Shown: piece by piece, positions 17,398 to 25,364 of the stretch | Layout of the letters: each line of letters opens with the position of its first letter | Numbering within the stretch: the first letter of the stretch is position 1 | The notes under the pieces: generated by a model | What the model saw: the letters and a program-made list of their open reading frames with translations, nothing else | Databases searched by the model: none | What the model was told of the DNA's origin: nothing | From: Bacteroides coprosuis DSM 18011 | GTDB lineage: Bacteria > Bacteroidota > Bacteroidia > Bacteroidales > Bacteroidaceae | Reading direction: 5' to 3' | NCBI GenBank assembly: GCA_000212915.1 | Contig: CM001167.1 | Span: forward strand, 2,534,780 to 2,598,779 | DNA: 64,000 nt | Position numbers and translations under genes: made by a program

Positions 17398-18657
17398 ATG
17401 AAACTCACAAGAAAAGAATTATACGATTTAGTTTGGTCAGAACCAATGACCTCTCTAGCCAAACGTTTGGGACTTTCAGATAATGGATTAAGAAAACACT
17501 GTAAGTCTATGAATATTCCCACACCTCCTGTTGGGTATTGGAGCAAATTAGAGCACGGAAAACCAGTGGAAGTGACTCCTCTTTCTGAAAATTATGAAGG
17601 TAAAAAGACAACTGTAGATTTACGAGAAGTAGATATCTCTAAAGAAAAACAAATTGACTTGACTCCTGCTCCAAACATTAAAACTATACGAGAATTAGAA
17701 ATTCGCCAAGGAGATATATCTTCTTTTATTGTTCCGGAAGTGCTTTACGCTAAAGACGCATTAATAATTGATACAAAGGAAAAACACAGGGAAGATATGA
17801 TTCCTTGGAGTCAGAGAAAAAATCCCTATAAAAGTAAAATTAAAGATAGTCTTGATATATATGTTGGTGAGAAATCAATTGACAGAGCCCTCTGTATATT
17901 CTCTACAATTATCAACGCACTTCGTTTTAGAGGTTATGACATAAAAATAGATAATAAAAAGAATATTACCTATGCACTTATAAAAGAAGAAGAAATTCAA
18001 ATAAGTCTATCTGAAAGAAGAAAGAGAAACCCCGAAGCTGCTAATCCATATGATAATAATAACAATATATTCTGTGGAGAGTTTCATTTCAAAATATCCA
18101 GCAGAAGAGACGATGTAGTTTTTAAGGATACCCCACATACCCGTCTAGAAGATAAAATTATAGCTATTGTTGCCTATCTGGAGGTACGTGCTGAGGAAAT
18201 AAAAGAAGAACGCATTGCTGAAGAGGAACGTAAAATTCGACAAGCTGAAGAAGAACGCATACGTAGAGAGATTGAAGTTAAAGAGTGTGAGGAACGTAAA
18301 AAATTTGAAACTGAACGACAAGCTGAACTTAAGGAGTTCAGGATGATGTTCAATATGGCGGAACGACTTCGTAAAGCCAATATGCTTCGGCAATATATTG
18401 CAGATTATGAAGAATATTTAAGGACCAGCGATGCAATGGATGATAAAGCTATGGCAAAATTAGACTGGGCACGTAAAAAAGCAGATTGGTTAGACCCGTT
18501 TATTAATCTTGAAGACGAATATTTGAATGAGGATGATAAAGACCAAAGGGTAGAACCAATAAAAACAGAGTCAAATGCTCGTCATTCATCCACTACAGAG
18601 ACTGAAAGGTATAACTTTTGGAGCAGTCCTTATCGTTGGTTCAATAAGAAAAGATGA
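17398..18657 (+). CDS. Hypothetical protein with N-terminal HTH-like region and long coiled coil
   Basis: 419 aa. The N-terminus (LTRKELYDLVWSEPMTSLAK, then RLGLSDNGLRKHCKSMNIP and PPVGYWSKLEHGK) fits a DNA-binding helix-turn-helix seen in many mobile-element proteins. The centre has a mixed alpha/beta region. Residues about 260-330 form a strongly charged coiled coil rich in EER/EERKIRQ repeats. No catalytic motif is recognised. It follows the HTH gene closely; a regulatory or partition-like role is possible, but I would not assign one. Confidence 0.6.
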   Translation: MKLTRKELYDLVWSEPMTSLAKRLGLSDNGLRKHCKSMNIPTPPVGYWSKLEHGKPVEVTPLSENYEGKKTTVDLREVDISKEKQIDLTPAPNIKTIRELEIRQGDISSFIVPEVLYAKDALIIDTKEKHREDMIPWSQRKNPYKSKIKDSLDIYVGEKSIDRALCIFSTIINALRFRGYDIKIDNKKNITYALIKEEEIQISLSERRKRNPEAANPYDNNNNIFCGEFHFKISSRRDDVVFKDTPHTRLEDKIIAIVAYLEVRAEEIKEERIAEEERKIRQAEEERIRREIEVKECEERKKFETERQAELKEFRMMFNMAERLRKANMLRQYIADYEEYLRTSDAMDDKAMAKLDWARKKADWLDPFINLEDEYLNEDDKDQRVEPIKTESNARHSSTTETERYNFWSSPYRWFNKKR

Positions 18658-18707
18658 GATGTAGCCATAATTGATTATATTTGTATTAATGTGATTGTCA
18701 TAATCAA

Positions 18708-19049
18708 ATGATTAAAACAATGAATAAAGGTGAAGTTATAATATACCAAGCACCAGATGGAAATACAAGATTGGATGTAAAACTAGATGGTGAAACAGTT
18801 TGGCTTAACCGTCAACAGATGGCTGATCTTTTTGATAGAGACATTAAAACCATTGGGAAACATATAAACAATGCACTTAAAGAAGAATTGGAAGATATTC
18901 CAACTGTCGCAAAATTTGCGACAGTTCAAAAAGAAGGTAATAGAAATGTAGAAAGGAATATTGAGCACTATAATTTGGATATGATCCGAATCTTGCATAG
19001 CTTTTGTTTTTTCTACAAAAATAAACCCTACAACACTTTGATATTGTAG
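18708..19049 (+). pseudogene. RhuM-family protein, C-terminally truncated
   Basis: The first ~93 residues match the RhuM/virulence-protein N-terminus: GEVIIYQAPDGNTRLDVKL, ETVWLNRQQMADLFDRD, IGKHINNALKEEL and HYNLDMI. Full-length members are about 300 aa and continue ISVGYRV.... Here the match ends at 18987 and the frame runs into a 32-bp fragment of ISAon1 sequence and then a terminator hairpin. The gene is thus cut by a rearrangement. The role of RhuM proteins is uncertain; they are often on pathogenicity or defence islands. Confidence 0.8.
18988..19019. repeat. 32-bp internal fragment of the ISAon1 element
   Basis: Identical to 14806-14837 inside the complete element (starting GAATCTTGCATAGCTTTTG). 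It is the join point of the truncated RhuM gene and the tmRNA-type terminator, so it looks like a deletion scar rather than an insertion. Confidence 0.75.
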
Positions 19050-19060
19050 GGTTTATTTTT
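19017..19060. terminator. Bidirectional hairpin terminator beside the tmRNA fossil
   Basis: 17-bp stem (AAAAATAAACCCTACAA / its complement) with a 10-nt loop; A run on one side and T run on the other. On the minus strand it lies 27 bp after the CCAGCTCCAC end of the tmRNA-like fragment, the normal position for an ssrA terminator. Confidence 0.7.
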
Positions 19061-19086
19061 CCTTAGCCTGTTGGCTTTTGTTAAAA

Positions 19087-19112
19087 GTGGAGCTGGAGGG
19101 AAATGAACCCTA
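19087..19112 (-). other. tmRNA (ssrA) 3'-end fragment, probable attachment-site fossil
   Basis: On the minus strand TAGGGTTCATTTCCC followed by TCCAGCTCCAC matches the T arm and acceptor 3' strand that end bacterial tmRNAs; the T loop is slightly degraded. Nothing of the rest of tmRNA is found to the right. A 3' ssrA end alone is the classic trace left by an integrase that targets this gene. The 480 bp between here and 19671 hold only a palindrome and a 13-bp direct repeat (GTTCAAATATAAT at 19124 and 19237). Confidence 0.6.
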
Positions 19113-19295
19113 CTCTATAAACTGTTCAAATATAATCGCTTACCTTCTTTTATAAACTATGGTGTACGATTTGGGAAATATCGAAGTCGATGCAATCTTG
19201 TACGTTATGTCTATCTTTTGTCTGCATGTAACTCAGGTTCAAATATAATACTTTTTCTTGAATATACAACTATACTGTAAATCAAACATATACCT

Positions 19296-19343
19296 AAGGT
19301 GCAAGGTGCAAGGTCTATATATAGACCTTGCACCTTGCACCTT
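19296..19343. repeat. Perfect 48-bp palindrome
   Basis: AAGGTGCAAGGTGCAAGG continues TCTATA and then its exact complement, with no spacer. The arm contains a tandem GGTGCAA. As RNA or single-stranded DNA it would form a 22-24-bp hairpin. It is placed 328 bp before the HSP90-like gene. Confidence 0.85.
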
Positions 19344-19670
19344 GGGGTAATAGATTTTTTGATTTAAAATGAAGCGGGTGTTTATAATCTATATCTGAAT
19401 TAATCTAATTTTCAGAATCATCAAAAAACTCCTTTTAAGTTGAATGTGCACCATTACATATGATATATCATTCAATAGAGCATTGATAAATCAACTCTAT
19501 TTAAACTCTTCATATTTATACTTCTTTTAATGGATTTTATTGCTTATTTTTGGAATGTATTTTTTTCAACATCTCGTTACTGCGTATAACCTTCGATTTT
19601 AGGTTGTATATACGAATGAATTGAGGAGAGAGTTACGTAAACTAAACGTTGGCATCAATAAATCTAGGAA

Positions 19671-22250
19671 ATGGAAGAATATAAATCTACAAGTATTTGG
19701 AAAAACACTTTAGGGAAAGAAGATGACGAAAATCATTCTGAAAAAATCGAAGAACTTCGAAGTGCATTTATCACTTTTAGAAAAAATGCTTCTGTTCTCA
19801 TTTCAAGAATTTCTTCAATTCTGCCAGACTTGACTCAGCATGAGATTTCCCATTTAGATTCTCTCTGGGATACAGCTTCTTTAATCGTAGGCGAAGATTA
19901 CCTGATAAATCCTTTAGAAGCTTTCATACTTGGAGGTGCAATATTAATTCATGATTCAGCGCTTTGTTTTGAAGCATACGAAAATGGACAAGATGGAATA
20001 AGAGCAACCCATCAATGGAAAGATGCTTTTGCAGAATTACAATTAAACTCCAAAAAGGAAGATATCGATAAACTAAAGAATCAGGCGGACTTCACGGCTC
20101 TTAGGGAGCTTCATGCAATTCAAGCAGAAGTATTACTTGAAAAATCATGGAGGGACCCCGATAATGGACAAGAACTATACCTCCTCGAAAATCAAACATT
20201 AAGAAAGCATTTAGGGAAATTGATTGGTCAAATTGCTTCAAGCCACCATTGGGATATTGAGCAACTCGCAACCAAACTTTCTATTCAACAAAATTCACTT
20301 CCTAGCTTTCCAAGAGAATGGAGAATAGACCCTGTCAAGATTGCTTGCATACTCAGATGTGCAGATGCCGCACATCTTGATAATCTTAGAGCTCCTGACT
20401 TTCTTTACGCTCTAATAAAAAGAAATGGGATTTCCTTAAACCATTGGCAGGCGCAAAATAGAATTTCTAGAGTAGATATTGATCAAACAGACCCAAATAA
20501 AGAAACACTACTTTTCAACTCAAGTATAGATTTTAAAGAAGAAGATTCTGCTTCTTGGTTTGTAGCATATGATGCAATATGTCTTGTTGAAAAAGAAATA
20601 CGTTCATGTAACTCCTTACTTTCCCAAAGAAGTCAGAATCTTACATTTAAAGTGAAAAAGGTAAAAGGAATAGAATCACCGGAAAAGTTATCAGAATACA
20701 TTAAAGTCGATAATTGGAAACCTTGTTCAGCAAAAGTACATGTAGGGAACATTGAAAGGTTAATAGACAATTTGGGTGGAGAATTGCTGTATGGTTCTGG
20801 TTCAGATTTATTAGGAGTAACAATTAGAGAACTAATTCAAAACTCCAGAGATGCGATTTTTGCCAGATCTTTTGTAGAAAAACACTTTACAGGTAAGATC
20901 ACTATTAGGGTTGAAAAGATTCATTCTGACACATTCCTTACAGTCGAAGATAATGGAGTAGGAATGTCAGAAAGAGTACTTACTGGACCTCTTTTAGATT
21001 TTGGAACTAGCTTTTGGACTTCTAGTTTAATCAAGAGCGAGTTCCCTGGATTACGCTCTTCTGGATTCAAATCCATTGGTAAATTCGGCATTGGTTTCTA
21101 TTCTATTTTTATGATAGCTGACTCTGTCTTTGTAGAATCGAGAAACTGGAAAGATGGATTATCTGAAATTCTTCAACTAAAATTTAAAGAAGGTTTTACT
21201 CTTAGGCCAATACTAAAAAAGGGGTTAATTGAAGGATTTCCTTCATCAGTTTCAACTAGAATTAAATTAAAGCTTAAAACATCAGTTCTTTCTGATGATT
21301 TGATGATTGAAATAATAACTAATCGTATGGGATCAAAGAATTTCAATGTCCCATTCTCATCTTATTTATCAGCACTTACCGCTGGGCTAGATGTTGAAGT
21401 TCTTTTTGTTGGAAAAGACGGAATGGAATCAAAAATTCACACTCCTCTAGACAGTCCAGAATTTGACAAAACAAAGTGGTTAAATACCATTAGTTTTTCA
21501 GATTACAGAATACCGAATCATACTAAAGCCTATATAGACAATAACATTGAACGTCTGAAACCAATAATTGTAGATAATATGCAATTGGGTTTAGCGGCCA
21601 TCAGTACTACTTTGAACAATGAACAGGATTTTTTAAGTGTTTCAACTGTTGGAGGTTTAGCTCATTCGGTTCATGGAAGAGATAGTGAGTATTTTGTTGG
21701 TTATATTGATTTTAATCCAAAATCAGCTAAAAGAGAAGTTGATGACTTTGCAGGTAATGAGACTCATATTCAGGATTGGGCAAGAGACCAATTGAAAGAT
21801 TTATTGAATTTTAGTTTAAACCCGATTGAAAAATATAGTGCTGCTTCTTCATTGTGTCACTTTAAAGTAGACCCTTCAGAACTAGCAATGATTTTAGTCT
21901 CAATAAATAAACAACAGATTTTTTACACATTTGACCAACTGGCAGACTTATCATTAAAATCGAGTATAGCATTTCTTGAATCTGGGTTTGGTGGACATAT
22001 AGAAACTCATCATAGTATTCTTGATTTACCAAACTATGCTTTAATTAGACCATTAAACAATAGTTCTTTTTTAAGCTTAAAGTTTAGTGAAGGAAATAAA
22101 CCTGAAGAGAACAAAAGTATTCTTGACTGTCTTTATCGAAAAATTGTATCCAAGGGCTATGATGTCAGCATAGATACGATCCATAATATTGGTGTGAACT
22201 CTTTTAATCAAAGTATTAACGCAATTGTTGTTTCTTCTAAAATTAAATAG
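19671..22250 (+). CDS. HD-domain plus HSP90-like (GHKL) ATPase, candidate defence protein
   Basis: 859 aa. The N-terminal ~330 residues form an HD-type helical domain (HLDSLWD about 60; ILIHDSA about 92; ASSHHWD; LRCADAAHLDN). Then comes a GHKL ATPase: N box IRELIQNSRDAI (~384), G1 box VEDNGVGM (~426), and G2 box GKFGIGFYSIFMIA (~470), in HSP90 order. The C-terminal part resembles an HSP90 middle domain plus a unique tail. HD-CE/HSP90 proteins of this size are known from bacterial conflict loci. It is the first of three close genes with a nuclease and a HerA ATPase. The start is the ATG after CTAGGAA; no upstream in-frame ATG is compelling. Confidence 0.8.
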   Translation: MEEYKSTSIWKNTLGKEDDENHSEKIEELRSAFITFRKNASVLISRISSILPDLTQHEISHLDSLWDTASLIVGEDYLINPLEAFILGGAILIHDSALCFEAYENGQDGIRATHQWKDAFAELQLNSKKEDIDKLKNQADFTALRELHAIQAEVLLEKSWRDPDNGQELYLLENQTLRKHLGKLIGQIASSHHWDIEQLATKLSIQQNSLPSFPREWRIDPVKIACILRCADAAHLDNLRAPDFLYALIKRNGISLNHWQAQNRISRVDIDQTDPNKETLLFNSSIDFKEEDSASWFVAYDAICLVEKEIRSCNSLLSQRSQNLTFKVKKVKGIESPEKLSEYIKVDNWKPCSAKVHVGNIERLIDNLGGELLYGSGSDLLGVTIRELIQNSRDAIFARSFVEKHFTGKITIRVEKIHSDTFLTVEDNGVGMSERVLTGPLLDFGTSFWTSSLIKSEFPGLRSSGFKSIGKFGIGFYSIFMIADSVFVESRNWKDGLSEILQLKFKEGFTLRPILKKGLIEGFPSSVSTRIKLKLKTSVLSDDLMIEIITNRMGSKNFNVPFSSYLSALTAGLDVEVLFVGKDGMESKIHTPLDSPEFDKTKWLNTISFSDYRIPNHTKAYIDNNIERLKPIIVDNMQLGLAAISTTLNNEQDFLSVSTVGGLAHSVHGRDSEYFVGYIDFNPKSAKREVDDFAGNETHIQDWARDQLKDLLNFSLNPIEKYSAASSLCHFKVDPSELAMILVSINKQQIFYTFDQLADLSLKSSIAFLESGFGGHIETHHSILDLPNYALIRPLNNSSFLSLKFSEGNKPEENKSILDCLYRKIVSKGYDVSIDTIHNIGVNSFNQSINAIVVSSKIK

Positions 22251-22317
22251 CAGATGCCAACATTGTATAAGTGTAATCTGCATTATTAAAGAAAGGTACT
22301 AATCAAAATAAAACAAT

Positions 22318-23466
22318 ATGGATGGAGGATATTATGCAATAAAAGGATTTGAATACCAGGTTGACAAGTCAATCCTTGAAGTTTTATCTTGCAATGATAT
22401 AAATCAAGAAATTGCCATTGAGCAAATTCAAGATCTTAATACGGAAAGCTTTGTGATGCAAATAAAATACAAAGAAGCAACAAAACTTATTCCATCTGTT
22501 ATAAGGAAGCCTATTGTCCAACTTATCGAAGAGTTTAAAGCTGACCCAACTAAAGATTATATTTTGTATTGTTATTTCTCTGACTTAAACGGTTATTCAA
22601 GCAATGTCGATTCTGCTTATTTAGACAAGATTCTAGGTATAGAAAGCTCAAATTATTCAGCACAAGACAAAACTCAATTTTTATTAAAATTCAAGTTGAT
22701 TTTTTCTGAGACTTTTCATAATCAATTTCAAAGTACACTAGTTAAGTTTCAGGAATTTGACTTTTGTAACTCTAAAGACGAAGCACTATTCTTTTATTCT
22801 ATTGTTACGGACTTTATAAGAAAGAAAGTTACCAACAACCCACCGAGCCAGACCCAAGATCGAAAAGTTACTAAAAAAGAAATCTCAGAGTATTTAGCAA
22901 ATGGAAGAAAAATTGTCTTTACATCTGCATTTAAAGAATATCAGGGAGAACAAGCCTATTTTAGACTTTTGAAGGAACGTTTTAATAAACCAATTAAAAA
23001 TCAACAAACTTTTATTATTCTTGGCGATATAAAGGAAACCACAAGTACATCTATCTCGTCTATGGTCTACCAAATTATAGAGAATCACTACTATAGAGCA
23101 AATCACGACATTAAACCACTAAATTTCGTAATTCCCGATATTAAAATTGGAGAAGTAAAAAAATATCTTATTAGAGAAGAGAGCATATACAATGATGGTT
23201 TTGAAATGATAGAATTTAATGAAAAACTGTTTTATGCTTTACCTGTAATAAACAGGAAAATGTCTGGCAAGAAAGCTTCTAGTAGCCTTTCAAGAAGCTC
23301 ATTTTATTCACGAATTATATCAAAATCAAGCTTCGAGAAATTAACCGAAATTGATGGTAACCCGATGTGGATATTACTTGAATCAGAAAAACACTTTTTA
23401 ATTCAGAATATTAATTATCAAATAATTAATGGTTTAAATACCGATCAAACTTTAAAACTTTTCTAA
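22318..23466 (+). CDS. Cap4/DUF4297-like nuclease-domain protein
   Basis: 382 aa. The N-terminus has the dsDNA-nuclease pattern of the DUF4297/Cap4 group: GFEYQ (10-14), then IAIEQIQDLN with Glu35 and Asp39, then MQIKYKEA with Gln48 and Lys50 (a PD-(D/E)XK variant with QxK). The remaining ~250 residues, with no clear family, would be a sensor or partner domain. It sits 67 bp after the HSP90-like gene and 1 bp before the HerA gene. DUF4297-HerA pairs are reported anti-phage systems, so nuclease activity gated by HerA is a good inference. The added HSP90-like gene is the unusual part. Confidence 0.7.
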   Translation: MDGGYYAIKGFEYQVDKSILEVLSCNDINQEIAIEQIQDLNTESFVMQIKYKEATKLIPSVIRKPIVQLIEEFKADPTKDYILYCYFSDLNGYSSNVDSAYLDKILGIESSNYSAQDKTQFLLKFKLIFSETFHNQFQSTLVKFQEFDFCNSKDEALFFYSIVTDFIRKKVTNNPPSQTQDRKVTKKEISEYLANGRKIVFTSAFKEYQGEQAYFRLLKERFNKPIKNQQTFIILGDIKETTSTSISSMVYQIIENHYYRANHDIKPLNFVIPDIKIGEVKKYLIREESIYNDGFEMIEFNEKLFYALPVINRKMSGKKASSSLSRSSFYSRIISKSSFEKLTEIDGNPMWILLESEKHFLIQNINYQIINGLNTDQTLKLF

Positions 23467-23467
23467 A

Positions 23468-25255
23468 ATGGATTCAAATAACTTCAAAATAATAAATGTT
23501 TCTTCAACTGCAATAAGTATTGAAATACTTGACCCAAGTAAATTCAACGACCAGTTTAATCTAGGTAGTTACATTAAAATTCCATACAAAAGTAATGATG
23601 AAAAATTCGTAATAGGAATAATTGAAAATTATAGAATCAAAGACCACGATAGCGGTACCGAAGACACAGAACCTAATGACCCTTCCTTTATTTTAGAGGT
23701 TAAGCTTACAGGAACTCTGGATATTAAAGAAGGCGGTTCAGTTTTTGAGAGAGGAGGGCATGGAATTCCTCTGCCTCCAAACAATGGTATTTCCTTATTG
23801 ACCAATGATGAATTAGAAAGTATCTTTACAACTAGGATAAAGGAGAATGAAAGATTTTCATTCTCAAAATTGACAACTACAAATCTTAGTATTCCAATTA
23901 ATGGCAATAAGTTTTTTAATAAGCACTTTGCAATTGTTGGTTCTACAGGGTCAGGTAAATCTCACACAGTTGCAAAAGTGCTTCAAGAAGCTATTTCGGC
24001 AAAAAATGGAAAGTATGATGGCTTAAACAATTCTCATATTGTGATATTTGATATTCATGGTGAGTACGAGCAAGCGTTTCCAAATGCTCAAATTCTAAAT
24101 GCGTCTAATTTGTCTTTGCCATATTGGATGTTGAATGGTGATGAATTGGAACAGATGTTCTTAGATACAGGAGACCGAAATAACTATAACCAATCATCAG
24201 TACTGAGAAAAATAATTACAGATAATAAACAAAAGTATAATCCCGATATTTCTAAGGTGCATTTTGACTCTCCAATTAAGTTTGACATAAGAGAAGTTTT
24301 CAATTGTCTTTGTAATTTTCAAAATGAAACAATAAATGCAAAAGCACCTGAAAGAGTCATGATTCGAGAAGAAGCGGGAGGTTACACAGGAGTAAATTCA
24401 ATAACGGATACTGATGGATTACTTTTAACTCCAGACGAAAGGATGGAAAAGTATTTTTCAGAAATATTTGACTTTATTCCCAACAGAGGTTCTAACGTAA
24501 ATAAGGGGGTATATGCTGATGGAACCTTAGATAAGTTTGTTGAACGCCTTGAAAATAAAATAAAGAATTCAAGACTTGATTTTTTATTTGGAGAAAGCTC
24601 AAGAGATATTTCTTTTGAGGAGACTGTTAGGCAGTTTATTAGCTACTCAATAGAAAAAGAATCTAATATTACTATCATAAATCTTGGTGGAATACCTTTT
24701 GAGGTTCTCAGTATAACCGTTTCATTAATTTCAAGAATTTTATTTGACTTTGGATTCTATTTTAGTAAAACGATACCAGATGGACAGAAATGTAAAACTC
24801 CTCTTCTACTATTGTATGAAGAGGCTCATATCTATGTGCCTAAAAGTGATCTTTTGAAATACCGTTCTTCAAAATTGGCAATCGAAAGAATTGCCAAAGA
24901 AGGAAGAAAGTACGGCGTTACTTTAGGCATAGTAAGCCAACGTCCTTCCGAAATTTCAGAAACTATTTTTTCTCAATGTAATAACTTTATAGCAATGCGG
25001 CTAACTAACCCAGAAGATCAAAACTATGTAAAAAGACTTCTTCCTGACACATTGGGAAATTTAACAGAAACATTACCTACACTACAAGCTGGTGAAGCTT
25101 TGCTTATTGGAGAATCAATTGTATTACCATCATTGGTTACAATAGACAGATGTTCTCCTTTCCCAAAATCTTCTGATATTGAATATTATGAAATTTGGAA
25201 AGAGAAATGGGAGAATGTTGATTTTGAAAACATTTTAAGTGAATGGAAAAAATAA
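23468..25255 (+). CDS. HerA-type (DUF87) hexameric ATPase
   Basis: 595 aa. An N-terminal beta-barrel (HAS-barrel-like, about 1-110) is followed by the RecA/FtsK-like ATPase core: Walker A GSTGSGKSHTV (~157-167), Walker B LLLYEEAHIYVP (~449-460), and the HerA signature segment IAKEGRKYGVTLGIVSQRPS with a sensor residue and NNFIAMRLTNPEDQNYVKRL. HerA forms DNA-translocating hexamers and in defence loci assembles with nucleases or SIR2 proteins. It begins one base after the nuclease stop, so the two are translationally coupled. Confidence 0.9.
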   Translation: MDSNNFKIINVSSTAISIEILDPSKFNDQFNLGSYIKIPYKSNDEKFVIGIIENYRIKDHDSGTEDTEPNDPSFILEVKLTGTLDIKEGGSVFERGGHGIPLPPNNGISLLTNDELESIFTTRIKENERFSFSKLTTTNLSIPINGNKFFNKHFAIVGSTGSGKSHTVAKVLQEAISAKNGKYDGLNNSHIVIFDIHGEYEQAFPNAQILNASNLSLPYWMLNGDELEQMFLDTGDRNNYNQSSVLRKIITDNKQKYNPDISKVHFDSPIKFDIREVFNCLCNFQNETINAKAPERVMIREEAGGYTGVNSITDTDGLLLTPDERMEKYFSEIFDFIPNRGSNVNKGVYADGTLDKFVERLENKIKNSRLDFLFGESSRDISFEETVRQFISYSIEKESNITIINLGGIPFEVLSITVSLISRILFDFGFYFSKTIPDGQKCKTPLLLLYEEAHIYVPKSDLLKYRSSKLAIERIAKEGRKYGVTLGIVSQRPSEISETIFSQCNNFIAMRLTNPEDQNYVKRLLPDTLGNLTETLPTLQAGEALLIGESIVLPSLVTIDRCSPFPKSSDIEYYEIWKEKWENVDFENILSEWKK

Positions 25256-25364
25256 CTCTGGGGGCAACTTCAAAAAAAACAAGTAAGATAATCTTGAAAT
25301 TATGACAAGTATTTGAAATGTAAGATTGGGCTTGGAGTGTTTTAAACTTTAACTAATAAACAGC

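Noticed and set aside
19671-25255. Calling this a dnd/Ssp, Zorya or BREX system
   Set aside because: None of the diagnostic partner genes (dndCD, sspBCD, zorAB, brxC/pglZ) is present.
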